Source: Bradyrhizobium sp. SRS-191 (GTDB lineage Bacteria > Pseudomonadota > Alphaproteobacteria > Rhizobiales > Xanthobacteraceae). Taken from it: a stretch of DNA of 64,000 bases. The position numbers and the translations under genes are program-made. This document shows, one piece after another, positions 25,639 to 36,914 of the stretch. The stretch's first letter is position 1. Each line of letters starts with the position of its first letter. Under the pieces are notes generated by a model. That model did no database searches and was not told the origin of the DNA. It worked only from the letters and a program-made list of their open reading frames with translations. The stretch is taken from assembly GCF_024586915.1 (NCBI RefSeq), contig NZ_JANBVS010000005.1, positions 248,001 through 312,000 on the forward strand, in the 5' to 3' direction.

Positions 25639-25652
25639 TTGATCGGTATCAA
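25639..25652. promoter_or_regulatory. FixK/FNR-type box upstream of the alcohol dehydrogenase
   Basis: TTGATCGGTATCAA is an exact TTGAT-N4-ATCAA palindrome, the site of FNR/FixK-type regulators. It is centred about 60 bases before the leftward adh start. If activation occurs at -41.5, the transcript would begin near 25604, leaving a leader of about 19 bases that still holds the GAGGAG site. Confidence 0.7.
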
Positions 25653-25722
25653 AAGGCGCTGCTGCTTTGATGCGCAGCATGTAACAGTTTCATGACGACG
25701 CCGATGCGCACGCCCCTTGCTA

Positions 25723-26136
25723 TCACGCGTGAAACTTCAGTCCGTCCACGACCTTGTCGATCACCTTGCGCTCGGCACGAAACGCAAGCCCCACCAGATT
25801 GAGATCGCTGCGCGCCACCGCCTTCACGGCGGCGCGGTTGGCCTCGTCATGCGTCGTCTTGAACATGTCCTCGGTGTAGAGCGCCGGCTTGACGTCGCGT
25901 GTCAGGGCCCGATCCAGGGCGCGCGCCAAGGCTGCATGATCAGGTGCACCGTAGATCAGGATCGGTTGGCCGATCAGCGCATGATACGGCGTCGCAGAGC
26001 CGTCCTCATAGGGCGCGCCGATGCATTCCGGAAACGCCGCGGCAATGCCGCTGGCGAGAAACGCCGCCACGTTGAGCTTCTGCCAGGTTTCGAGATCGTT
26101 GCGGATGACGAGCGCGATCTTGGTGTCGAACTGCAT
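25723..26136 (-). CDS. DUF2000 family protein
   Basis: The 137-residue protein begins DTKIALVIRNDLETWQKLNV and contains FLASGIAAAFPECIG, ending with the conserved VGLAFRAERKVIDKVV segment. This matches the DUF2000 family, a peptidyl-tRNA hydrolase II-like fold of unknown function. It is a single leftward gene between the alcohol dehydrogenase promoter region and a secreted Cys-rich protein. Confidence 0.72.
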   Translation of the reverse strand: MQFDTKIALVIRNDLETWQKLNVAAFLASGIAAAFPECIGAPYEDGSATPYHALIGQPILIYGAPDHAALARALDRALTRDVKPALYTEDMFKTTHDEANRAAVKAVARSDLNLVGLAFRAERKVIDKVVDGLKFHA

Positions 26137-26253
26137 GTCACTTCCAATTCCAAATATGCGGACGCCCAGAATAGCAAGGCCATTCCGGGCGTGAAGCTTT
26201 GTTTGATAGTGACGTGTGCGGGAACCGGGCGCGCTATACAGCCGCGAGAGCCA

Positions 26254-26658
26254 TCAGCCCTTGGCGTCGCACACCCAGGCGCGGATCACGCATTCCTTGC
26301 CGCCAAATTTGTAGCACTCGCGCGTCGCCTCGTTGAGCGAGGCGGAGATCTTCGGCCGCACTGCATAGCCATGCGGGCCGCACGGATTGGTGAGATCGAC
26401 GGCGAATGCGGCGCAGGCCTTCTTCATCGTCACGGCCGTGCATTCGCCCTTGCACTGCTTGAGCGCGGCCGCCTTGGCCAGATGCTCGGCCGGATAATCG
26501 AAGGCCTGGCCATAGGCGGCGCATTGGCCGATGGCGAAGGCGCCGGCCGCATGCGCCGGGCTGATCGCGCCGGTGGTTGCGATGCGCGCGGCGCCGACGA
26601 GCACGGTCAACCCAAATGCAAACAGCGCGAAACGTCGCGCGACGGTCGAAATGATCAA
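26254..26658 (-). CDS. Secreted Cys-rich DUF4189-like protein
   Basis: The 134-residue product has an N-terminal signal segment (about 1-37, ending SPAHAAG) and a mature part with seven Cys and repeats of the AFDYPAEHLAKAAALKQCKG kind, as in DUF4189 proteins. It is predicted to be periplasmic; the function is unknown. The only suitable start is a TTG at 26658, just after GGAGGAG, an uncommon start codon. No partner genes are evident. Confidence 0.7.
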   Translation of the reverse strand: MIISTVARRFALFAFGLTVLVGAARIATTGAISPAHAAGAFAIGQCAAYGQAFDYPAEHLAKAAALKQCKGECTAVTMKKACAAFAVDLTNPCGPHGYAVRPKISASLNEATRECYKFGGKECVIRAWVCDAKG

Positions 26659-26842
26659 TCTCTCCTCCCCCGAGGCCCAATGTCGGCAAATCTAGCCGGC
26701 GGTCGTTGAGACTTGGTGAATGAGAGGTTGAGACGAAGGTTCGGTCAGCGTCGTTCCGGGTCATTCGCGCGCAAAAGGGCGAACCCATTTTGGAGCAGCG
26801 CGAATGAGCAGGGAATGACGGGGAGAGAGCCCCCGACGTAGC

Positions 26843-28446
<1,604 letters not shown>

Positions 28447-28450
<4 letters not shown>

Positions 28451-29148
28451 GCCGCCTGCTCTTTCTCCTTGGCCGGCAGACGCAAGGTCGCGGTGATCTC
28501 GGCCATGATCGAGACCGCGATTTCAGACGGCGACACCGCGCCGATAGCAAGGCCGATCGGCGCGTGGATGCGGGCGATGTCGGCATCTCTGGCGCCTTGC
28601 GCGCGCAGCCGGTCGCCGCGCTTGGCGTGCGTCTTTCGCGAGCCGAGTGCGCCGATGTAGAAGCAGTCGCGCGAAAACGCGTGCAGCAGCGCCGGATCAT
28701 CGATCTTGGGATCATGTGTCAGCGCGACGAACGCCGTGTAGTGGTCGACGTTGAGCGGCGGCAACGCCACGTCAGGCCATTCGGCGATCAGCGGCACGTC
28801 GGGAAAACGCTCCGGGCTGGCGAAGGCCGTGCGCGGATCGACGACGGTGACGTCATAGCCGAGCGACTTGGCGATCGGCGCCAAGGCCTGGCTGATATGG
28901 ACGGCGCCGACGATCACGAGCTTGGCCGTCGGGGCGTAGACGTTGAGGAACAGCCGTTTGCCGTCCACCTCGACCATACCGCTCTTGCCCATGCGCAGAT
29001 GTTTGCCGAGCTCGTCGCTGAGGGGATCGCGGGGGATCGCCGCGGCCTTCACCAGGCGCTGCTCGCCCGAGGCGACGTCGGTGACGAGAACGGCCGGACG
29101 GCGCGCTGCGCGTTCGGCGTTGAGCTCGGCCAGTGTCGAAAGCTGCAT
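28447..29148 (-). CDS. XdhC family protein, Rossmann-domain part
   Basis: The 233-residue protein has a short N-terminal region (residues 1-75) and the XdhC C-terminal Rossmann domain with AKLVIVGAVHISQALAPIAK, VVDPRTAFASPERFPD, AFVALTHDPKIDD, YIGALGSRKTHAKR and IHAPIGLAIGAVSPSEIAVS. XdhC proteins bind molybdenum cofactor, promote its sulfuration and insert it into the target enzyme. The usual N-terminal XdhC/CoxI domain is encoded by the separate upstream gene, 3 bases away. It is coupled to the MoeA/MocA fusion downstream. Confidence 0.87.
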
Positions 29149-29151
29149 GGA

Positions 29152-29475
29152 TCACCCTACCTTCTCGACGAACACGCGGATGGTGCCGCCACAGGACAGG
29201 CCGACGTTCCAGGCGGTCTCGTCGGCGACGCCGAACTCCAGCATCTTCGGCTGGCCGCTGGAGATCACGTCGAGCGCCTCGGTGACCACAGCGCCTTCGA
29301 CGCAGCCGCCGGACACCGAGCCCAGGAACGTGCCCTCGTCGTTGATCACCAGATTGGACCCGACCGGACGCGGCGCCGAGCCCCAGGTCTCGACCACGGT
29401 GGCAAGCGCCACGCCGTGACCGCCCTTGTGCCAGTCCTCGGCGGCCTTGAGGATGTCTTCGTCGCGGTTGAGCAT
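29152..29475 (-). CDS. XdhC/CoxI family protein, short N-terminal-domain form
   Basis: The 107-residue protein consists only of the XdhC/CoxI N-terminal domain: GHGVALATVVETWGSAPRPVGSNLVI, LGSVSGGCVEGAVV and GLSCGGTIRVFVE. The Cys of SGGCVE and SCGG are the conserved ones linked to cofactor binding. AAGGAG precedes ATG 29475 at 6 bases. With the next gene it makes a split XdhC, a layout that is known in cox clusters. Confidence 0.85.
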   Translation of the reverse strand: MLNRDEDILKAAEDWHKGGHGVALATVVETWGSAPRPVGSNLVINDEGTFLGSVSGGCVEGAVVTEALDVISSGQPKMLEFGVADETAWNVGLSCGGTIRVFVEKVG

Positions 29476-29495
29476 GGCTATCTCCTTCGGACTGA

Positions 29496-30701
29496 TCAGG
29501 CGGCGGGTCGGAACGCGCTACGCTGATGCGGCGGCAGCGGTGCTGATAGCGCCGAGATCAGCGTCTCGATCGAGGTCAAGTTATGTACCGGGCGGAATTC
29601 GTCAACGTGGGGCAGCATGGTTTTGATGCCCTGCGCCTTGGCCTCGAAACCGGAATAGCGCAGCAGCGGGTTCAGCCAGATCAGCCGCCGGCAGGAGCGG
29701 TGCAGCCGGTCCATCTCGAAGGCGAGCTTGCTGTCGGCCTCGCGCTCCAGCCCGTCGGAGATCAAGAGCACGATCGCGCCCTGCCCCAGCACGCGCCGCG
29801 CCCATTGCTTGTTGAAGGTCTCCAGCGAGGTCGCGATCCTTGTGCCGCCGGCCCAGTCCTCGACATTGGCCGAGCAGCTCGCCAGCGCCTCGTCGGGATC
29901 GCGCTGACGCAGCGCGCGGGTCACATTGGTGAGCCGCGTGCCGAACAGGAACACCGACACCCGCTTGCGTGCATCGGTGATCGCATGGAGGAAATGCAGG
30001 AACAGCCGGGTGTACTCGCTCATCGAGCCGGAGATATCGAGCAGCGCCACGATCGGCGCGGGCTTCTCGATTCTCCCTAAGCGATGGAAGTTGATGATCT
30101 CGCCTTCGGTGCGCAGCGCCTGGCGCAGGGTCTTGCGCATGTCGATGCGGTGGCCGCGCGGATCGGCGGTATGGCGGCGGGTCTTCAGCTCGGCCTGCGG
30201 CAGCCGCATCTTGGCGATGGCCCGCGCGACCTCGGCGATTTCAGCCGCGCTCATCTGCGCAAAGTCCTTCTTCTGCAGCACCTCGCGGTCGGACACCGAC
30301 AGCCGCAGGTCCTGCTCCTGCGCCTTCGGCTCCTCATGCATCTGCGGCTGCGACATCGCCTCCTGGACGCGGCGCGAGGCTGGCGGCGGCTTCTTCTTGG
30401 CGTGGTCCGGTAACGGCACCGAATCGAGCATCGACTTCCATTCCTCCGCCGGGCGGAAGAACAGGTCGAAGGCCTGGGCGAAGATCAGCGCATGCTCGTG
30501 GCGCTTGACGAAGATGGATTCGAGCGTGGTGAAGACGTCCGCGCGCTTGCCGATGTCGATGACTTCGAGCGCGGTCATGGCGTCGATGACGGCGCCCGGT
30601 CCCACGGGCAAGCCCGCGGCGCGCAAAGCGCGTGCAAAGCCTGCGATGTTGTCGGCGATGCCGCCGGTCGGCGGCGCGAGGTGATTGATGCTGGTGGGCA
30701 T
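29496..30701 (-). CDS. coxE: CoxE-like VWA domain protein
   Basis: The 401-residue protein has an N-terminal helical region, a charged linker (about 100-145) and a C-terminal von Willebrand A domain with the metal site DISGSMSE near residue 225 and LLISDGLERE. In CO-dehydrogenase clusters CoxE works with the MoxR ATPase CoxD to assemble the Mo-Cu centre of the large subunit. It lies downstream of coxD, separated by a 96-base palindromic repeat, and 20 bases upstream of the short XdhC gene. Confidence 0.88.
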   Translation of the reverse strand: MPTSINHLAPPTGGIADNIAGFARALRAAGLPVGPGAVIDAMTALEVIDIGKRADVFTTLESIFVKRHEHALIFAQAFDLFFRPAEEWKSMLDSVPLPDHAKKKPPPASRRVQEAMSQPQMHEEPKAQEQDLRLSVSDREVLQKKDFAQMSAAEIAEVARAIAKMRLPQAELKTRRHTADPRGHRIDMRKTLRQALRTEGEIINFHRLGRIEKPAPIVALLDISGSMSEYTRLFLHFLHAITDARKRVSVFLFGTRLTNVTRALRQRDPDEALASCSANVEDWAGGTRIATSLETFNKQWARRVLGQGAIVLLISDGLEREADSKLAFEMDRLHRSCRRLIWLNPLLRYSGFEAKAQGIKTMLPHVDEFRPVHNLTSIETLISALSAPLPPHQRSAFRPAA

Positions 30702-30714
30702 GGCTTGATCCCCT

Positions 30715-30810
30715 CGTCATTCCGGGACATGCGAAGCATGGGCCTGGAATCCATAACCACGATCGTGAGTATGGATTCCGGGCTCGCCATCCGGGCGGCC
30801 CGGAATGACG
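30715..30810. repeat. Palindromic repeat between coxD and coxE
   Basis: Arms at 30715-30755 and 30770-30810 are imperfect inverted repeats of 41 bases. Both begin CGTCATTCCGGG and close with GGAATCCATA when read from the outside in. The spacer is 14 bases. It belongs to the same family as 2802-2841. It is embedded in a probable operon, so it could form a large mRNA hairpin that changes coxE expression. Confidence 0.75.
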
Positions 30811-30835
30811 ACCGTTGTTGTTGCGCGACCTCGCC

Positions 30836-31744
<909 letters not shown>

Positions 31745-31778
31745 GAGCGAGACCGCCCTCCTTGACCGTAGGGGCCCG

Positions 31779-32630
31779 TCACGACGCCGGAGCTTCCGGC
31801 TCGGCCGCTTCCGGCGACGAGGTCTTGGCGCCGGCATTGGCCGCATCGACCGCGCGGCGCGCGAGCACGCCGATCAGATGGGCGCGATATTCGGCGCTGC
31901 CATGGATGTCGCTGTTGAGGCCCTCGGCCGAGACCGGGATGCCTTCCAGCACCTTCGGCGAGAAGCGCTTCTGCAACGCCTCCTCGAACGCGGTCACCCG
32001 AAACACGCCGTTGCCGCCGGCCCCGGTCACCGCGACACGCACGTCCGACGGACGGCGCGCGACGAACACGCCGACCAGCGCGTAGCGCGAGGCCTGGTTG
32101 CGGAATTTCACATAGGCCGTCTTCTTGGCCAGCGGGAAACTCACCTTGGTGATGATCTCGTCCGGCTCCAGCGCGGTCGTGAACAGGCCCTGGAAGAACT
32201 CCTCAGCCTTCAGCTTACGCTTATTGGTGACGATCGTCGCGCCGAGCGCGAGGCACGCCGCGGGATAGTCCGCGGTCGGATCGTTGTTGGCGATCGAGCC
32301 GCCGATCGTGCCGCGGTGGCGCACCGCGGGATCGCCGATGAGGCTGGCGAGATGCGCAAGCGCCGGGATCGCCTCACCGACCGTGGCGGAGTTCGCGACG
32401 TCGGCGTGACGCGCCATCGCGCCGATCACCAGATTGCGGCCCTTGACCTCGATCGTGTCGAGCCCCTCGACATGCGAGAGATCGACGAGATGCGGCGGGC
32501 TGGCGAGCCGCTGCTTCATCACGGGCACCAAGGTGTGGCCGCCGGCGACCAGCTTGGCGTCCTCGTTCTTGGTGAGGAGATTGGCGGCCTGGCGCACGGT
32601 GGCCGGCCGGTGATATTTGAATTCGTACAT
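31779..32630 (-). CDS. coxM: CO dehydrogenase-type medium (FAD) subunit
   Basis: The 283-residue subunit has the FAD motifs AGGHTLVPVMKQR (about residues 31-43) and GTIGGSIANNDPTADYPA (about 111-128) and the C-terminal flavoprotein domain. The Ala-rich tail (NAGAKTSSPEAAEPEAPAS) is unusual but typical of this group in related genomes. It follows coxS after only 46 bases. In this enzyme family a ~780-residue molybdenum subunit is needed; none is encoded between or next to these genes. Confidence 0.88.
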   Translation of the reverse strand: MYEFKYHRPATVRQAANLLTKNEDAKLVAGGHTLVPVMKQRLASPPHLVDLSHVEGLDTIEVKGRNLVIGAMARHADVANSATVGEAIPALAHLASLIGDPAVRHRGTIGGSIANNDPTADYPAACLALGATIVTNKRKLKAEEFFQGLFTTALEPDEIITKVSFPLAKKTAYVKFRNQASRYALVGVFVARRPSDVRVAVTGAGGNGVFRVTAFEEALQKRFSPKVLEGIPVSAEGLNSDIHGSAEYRAHLIGVLARRAVDAANAGAKTSSPEAAEPEAPAS

Positions 32631-32676
32631 GGGGGAATGTCCTGTCGCGGCGGGCGGCTGAGGCGAGGTCCGGCTG

Positions 32677-33162
<486 letters not shown>

Positions 33163-33307
33163 TCAGGACTCTCTATATTCCGCGCACAGCGTTGCACTGC
33201 AGCGCAGCCCAGCAAAAATCGGTCGAAAACCATCATATGGGCGCTCTCCGCGACGGGCAACCTCGCCTCGGGCAGCGCATGGGTCGGTTGCGGTCAGCCT
33301 TGAACCG

Positions 33308-33754
33308 TCATCCTTGGACGGCCTTGGCGAAGTTCGCAAAGAATTCGTCGGCGAGTTTTTTTGCAGCGCCGTTGATCAGGCGCTGCCCGAGCTGCGCCAG
33401 CTTGCCGCCGATCTGCGCCTCGACATTGTAGCTCAGCAGCGTGCCGCCATCCTTCTCCGCCAGCGCGACCACCGCGCCGCCCTTGGCGAATCCGGCGACA
33501 CCGCCCTCGCCTTCGCCGGAGATCTTGTAGCCGTTCGGCGGATCGAGATCGCTAAGGGTGACCTTGCCCTTGAAGCGCGCGGACACCGGTCCGACCTTCA
33601 TCTTGGCGACGGCGCGGAAGCCGCCATCCTCGGTCGTCTCCAGCTCCTCGCAGCCGGGGATGCAGGCCTTGAGCACCTCAGGATCATTCAGCTTGGCCCA
33701 GACGGCCTCACGCGGAGCCGCCAGCTGGACCTCGCCCGTCATCGTCATTGCCAT
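33308..33754 (-). CDS. coxG: CoxG-like SRPBCC family protein
   Basis: The 148-residue protein belongs to the SRPBCC fold and matches CO dehydrogenase subunit G: GEVQLAAPREAVWAKLNDPEVLKACIPGCEE followed by MKVGPVSARFKGKV. CoxG is thought to anchor CO dehydrogenase to the membrane or help assemble it; here it leads the cluster, 145 bases upstream of coxS. Two ATGs (33760 and 33754) are possible; I prefer 33754, with GGGGGAA at suitable distance. Confidence 0.85.
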   Translation of the reverse strand: MAMTMTGEVQLAAPREAVWAKLNDPEVLKACIPGCEELETTEDGGFRAVAKMKVGPVSARFKGKVTLSDLDPPNGYKISGEGEGGVAGFAKGGAVVALAEKDGGTLLSYNVEAQIGGKLAQLGQRLINGAAKKLADEFFANFAKAVQG

Positions 33755-33988
33755 GAGCATTTCCCCCGGATTGGCGCGGTTAGAGGCATTCAAGTAAAGC
33801 ACCAAGGGCCCAAAAGGAAGGGCAAGCAGCGCCGTCAAGCGTTGCAGAAACGCTGGAGCACCGCAGCATTCCGGGTCTGCCGGCCATCGGGTTTCGATTG
33901 GCAGACGGCGCCCGCAATGGTTAGTTCGCCATCAAATCTGCACGATTCCTCCGGCGATCACCGCCGGCTGCGACAAGGATTGCGACCC

Positions 33989-34771
33989 ATGCCGATGATC
34001 GATGCCGACGGCTGTCTGTTGAACGTCACCGTCGAGGGCCGCGACGGCGGGCCGACCCTGATGCTGTCCAACTCGCTCGGCTCCACCCTGCAGATGTGGG
34101 AGCCGCAGATGCGCGCTTTCACACAGGTGTTCCGCGTGATCCGCTACGACCGGCGCGGCCATGGCAAGTCGACGGTGGCCCCCGGACCATATTCCATCGA
34201 ACGATTCGGTCGTGACGCGCTCGCCATTCTCGACGATCTCAACATCGAGAAGGTGCACTGGTGCGGCGTCTCGATGGGCGGCATGGTCGGCCAGTGGCTG
34301 GCGGCTCATGCCCCCGAACGCGTCGGCAAGGTCGTGCTCGCAAACACGACTTGCCATTACCCTGATCCGACGATCTGGGACGCTCGGATCAAGGCGGTCC
34401 GGGACGGCGGCCTCGCCAGCATCGCGGACACGGTCATCGCCGGCTGGCTGACGCAGGACTTTCGCGATCACAATCCGGAGATTGCCGATCGGATGAAGGC
34501 GATGCTGGTGGCCACGCCCGTCGAGGGCTATCTCGCCTGCTGCGAAGCGCTGCGCGCCCTCGACCTGCGCGAGGATCTGCCCAACATCAAGAGCCAGACG
34601 CTGGTCGTCGCCGGTCGCTACGACAAGTCGACGCCGATCTCGATGGCGGAAGCGATTCGCAGTCGGATTCCGGGCGCCAGCATGACGATCGTCGATGCAG
34701 CGCACATTTCGAATGTCGAGGCGGCCGGTGCGTTCAACGATGCCGCGCTCGGCTTTCTGACGCAGCGCTGA
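33989..34771 (+). CDS. pcaD: 3-oxoadipate enol-lactonase
   Basis: The 260-residue alpha/beta hydrolase has the oxyanion region LMLSNSLGSTLQMWEPQ, RYDRRGHGKST, nucleophile Ser in WCGVSMGGMVGQW, Asp in VAGRYDKSTP and His in DAAHISNVE. These match 3-oxoadipate enol-lactonase of the beta-ketoadipate pathway, which opens the lactone to 3-oxoadipate during protocatechuate breakdown. ATG 33989 follows AAGGA; the longer open frame upstream is antisense to coxG and coxS. No other pca gene is adjacent, so it is unlinked here. Confidence 0.85.
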   Translation: MPMIDADGCLLNVTVEGRDGGPTLMLSNSLGSTLQMWEPQMRAFTQVFRVIRYDRRGHGKSTVAPGPYSIERFGRDALAILDDLNIEKVHWCGVSMGGMVGQWLAAHAPERVGKVVLANTTCHYPDPTIWDARIKAVRDGGLASIADTVIAGWLTQDFRDHNPEIADRMKAMLVATPVEGYLACCEALRALDLREDLPNIKSQTLVVAGRYDKSTPISMAEAIRSRIPGASMTIVDAAHISNVEAAGAFNDAALGFLTQR

Positions 34772-34781
34772 TCGACTTTGA

Positions 34782-35324
34782 TCAAGCGCTGGGCTGTGCC
34801 GAGCCCTCAACGCTCAAGGCCGGAACGGACGCGGACACCGATGCAGTCGCCGGCGACGACGGCTTTTCCACCAGCATGATGATCGCCGTCCCCAGCAGCA
34901 TCAGCAGCTCGGTGGCATGCAGGCGCAACGCCTGGGTCTCCCCGACCTTTGCCGCCAGGATCATGCTCGTGAAGGCCAGGAGGCTGCCGAGCCCAAGCCC
35001 GATCGACAGCGCCTCGACATAGCCCGCCACCTTTCGCACCCGCGGCACGAGGATGAGGACGAGGAACATCGCGAAGAAGCCTGCGACCGTCAGTCGCGCC
35101 AGCGCAAGCAGCCAGGCGGCCCGCACCGTGTCGATGGACGAGAGGTGCAGATGGTCGCTGATGAACAGCGCAACCGCAATATTGGGACGCGCGAACAGCC
35201 CCTGGATCGGCGACACCATGATCTGGAAGGCCACGACAGTCCAGGCGGGAACAAAATACAGCGCCAGCAGCACGCCGTTGACGCAGCTGAGCCGCCAGTT
35301 CCTGATCACGCAATTCTTGATCAT
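34782..35324 (-). CDS. Hypothetical four-helix membrane protein
   Basis: The 180-residue protein has about four hydrophobic segments (near 15-40, 68-92, 100-122 and 135-150) and a polar Ser/Ala/Pro-rich C-terminal tail. I do not recognise a conserved family. It converges on pcaD, whose stop is 10 bases away. The membrane topology is the only functional clue. Confidence 0.7.
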   Translation of the reverse strand: MIKNCVIRNWRLSCVNGVLLALYFVPAWTVVAFQIMVSPIQGLFARPNIAVALFISDHLHLSSIDTVRAAWLLALARLTVAGFFAMFLVLILVPRVRKVAGYVEALSIGLGLGSLLAFTSMILAAKVGETQALRLHATELLMLLGTAIIMLVEKPSSPATASVSASVPALSVEGSAQPSA

Positions 35325-35983
35325 GTCGCCCGCCTTTGCACCCTGCCGCCCGTCCGGCAGGTTCCAGACGAGCTAACGCGCGACAAATGCACCGGGCAAT
35401 TTAAACCCTTTGTTTACCTTAACGGCGCAGCCGGACGCGCGGGAGCGCCGGGCCAGGAACTGCAGCAGAGATCAGGAGGCTGTCGCCCGGAGCTCATGCC
35501 CTTCAGGCATCGCGCTCCCGGCTCCGGGAATCCTGACGCTGCGGGTCGGGCTCCCGCCCCTGGTCCTGGCGGATCGGCTTGCCCTGGGTCTGCCCCTGCT
35601 GGTTCTGACCGGGGTTCTGGTGGCCCTGGTTCTTGTCGGTGAGGCTGCTCATGCGTGGCTCCCTGATGACGACGGCACAACAACCAATGCGCGAGCGCGT
35701 CTCGCGTTGCCTCGGCACGCTGTTCCCGCGCGGTCATTGGATGGCCATCGTCTGGCCTGATTGCGGCAACGGAACCGCGCCCTCAAAGCAGGCGGGATAA
35801 GCCCCTAATTGTGGCACTGCACGCTGTTGCGGCACCCGGTTCCTAGCTGTTAGTACTTCACCACGCGTCGCCTTCGGCCGCGGGTGCAAGCTCCACGGGT
35901 GCAGGCACCCGTTCCGCGGGCCCCCGCCGCGTTGCGAACCGGTCTCGGAAGTCTCAGCCCCGAAGTCTCAATAACGGCAGTTC
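35325..35983. other. Intergenic region with a tiny Gln-rich gene and liv promoter region
   Basis: The first 180 bases contain a 7-bp hairpin (35342-35361) and nothing coding. A 49-residue leftward gene lies at 35503-35652. The last 330 bases lead into livH; they should hold the liv promoter, but I cannot point to a convincing -35/-10 pair or operator. Confidence 0.5.
35503..35652 (-). CDS. Small Gln/Arg/Asp-rich hydrophilic protein (49 aa)
   Basis: ATG 35652 follows AGGGAG at 7 bases. The 49 residues are almost entirely polar (begins MSSLTDKNQGHQNPGQNQQG) with repeated QNPGQNQ/QGQTQG units and an Arg/Asp-rich end. There is no hydrophobic core, so it is probably intrinsically disordered, like small stress or DNA-associated proteins. 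The frame also opens upstream but without a better start. Function unknown. Confidence 0.6.
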   Translation of the reverse strand: MSSLTDKNQGHQNPGQNQQGQTQGKPIRQDQGREPDPQRQDSRSRERDA

Positions 35984-36901
35984 ATGGATTATTTCGCGCA
36001 GCAGCTCATCAACGGCCTCGTGCTCGGGTCGATCTATGGCCTGATCGCCATCGGCTACACCATGGTCTACGGCATCGTCGGCATGATCAACTTCGCCCAT
36101 GGCGACGTCTTCATGATCGGCGGCTTCATCGCGCTGATCTCGTTCCTGGTGCTGGTCTCGGTCGGCCTGACCGCAGTTCCGGTCATCCTGCTGATCGTTC
36201 TCCTGGTCTCGATGGCGATCACCGCGCTGTATGGCTGGACCATCGAGCGCATCGCCTATCGGCCGCTGCGCCATTCGTTCCGCCTGGCCCCGATGCTGTC
36301 GGCGATCGGCATGTCGTTCGTGCTGACGAACTTCTCGCAGGTGTCGCAGGGCGCACGCGTCAAGCCGGTGCCGCCGATCATCACCGGCGGCTACACGCTG
36401 CACGAGGGCGACAGCGGCTTCGTCGTGCAGCTCTCCAATGTCCAGATCGTGGTGGTGATCACCACCATCGTGCTGCTCGGCCTGTTCACCTGGCTGGTGT
36501 CGCGCACCCGGCTCGGCCGCGACATGCGCGCCTGCGAGCAGGACCAGACCATGGCCGCGCTGCTCGGCGTCGACGTCGACCGCACCATCTCGATGACCTT
36601 CGTGATCGGCGCGGCCCTCGCTGCCGTCGCAGGCATGATGTACCTGCTCTACTACGGCCTGGTCGATTTCTTCATGGGCTTCGTCGCCGGCATCAAGGCG
36701 TTTACGGCGGCCGTGCTGGGCGGCATCGGCTCGCTGCCCGGCGCGATGCTGGGTGGTCTCGCGATCGGCTTGATCGAGACGTTCTGGTCGGCCTATTTCT
36801 CGGTCGAGTACAAGGACGTCGCGGCGTTCTCGATCCTGATCGTGGTGCTGATCTTCATGCCGACCGGCCTGCTGGGCCGTCCCGAAGTCGAAAAAGTCTG
36901 A
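35984..36901 (+). CDS. livH: Branched-chain amino acid ABC transporter permease LivH
   Basis: The 305-residue inner-membrane permease has eight hydrophobic segments and the LivH landmarks LINGLVLGSIYGLIAIGYTMVYG and MINFAHGDVFMIGGFIAL, plus the coupling region RACEQDQTMAALLGVDVDRT that contacts the ATPases. It is the first gene of livHMGF. The ribosome-binding site is weak (AACGGCAG). Substrate range in this family runs from branched-chain to many other amino acids. Confidence 0.93.
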   Translation: MDYFAQQLINGLVLGSIYGLIAIGYTMVYGIVGMINFAHGDVFMIGGFIALISFLVLVSVGLTAVPVILLIVLLVSMAITALYGWTIERIAYRPLRHSFRLAPMLSAIGMSFVLTNFSQVSQGARVKPVPPIITGGYTLHEGDSGFVVQLSNVQIVVVITTIVLLGLFTWLVSRTRLGRDMRACEQDQTMAALLGVDVDRTISMTFVIGAALAAVAGMMYLLYYGLVDFFMGFVAGIKAFTAAVLGGIGSLPGAMLGGLAIGLIETFWSAYFSVEYKDVAAFSILIVVLIFMPTGLLGRPEVEKV

Positions 36902-36914
36902 CGACGGAGTCCGT

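Noticed and set aside
35814..35835. A sigma-54 promoter ahead of livH (TGGCAC...TTGC)
   Set aside because: The GG and GC elements are 14 bases apart instead of 10.
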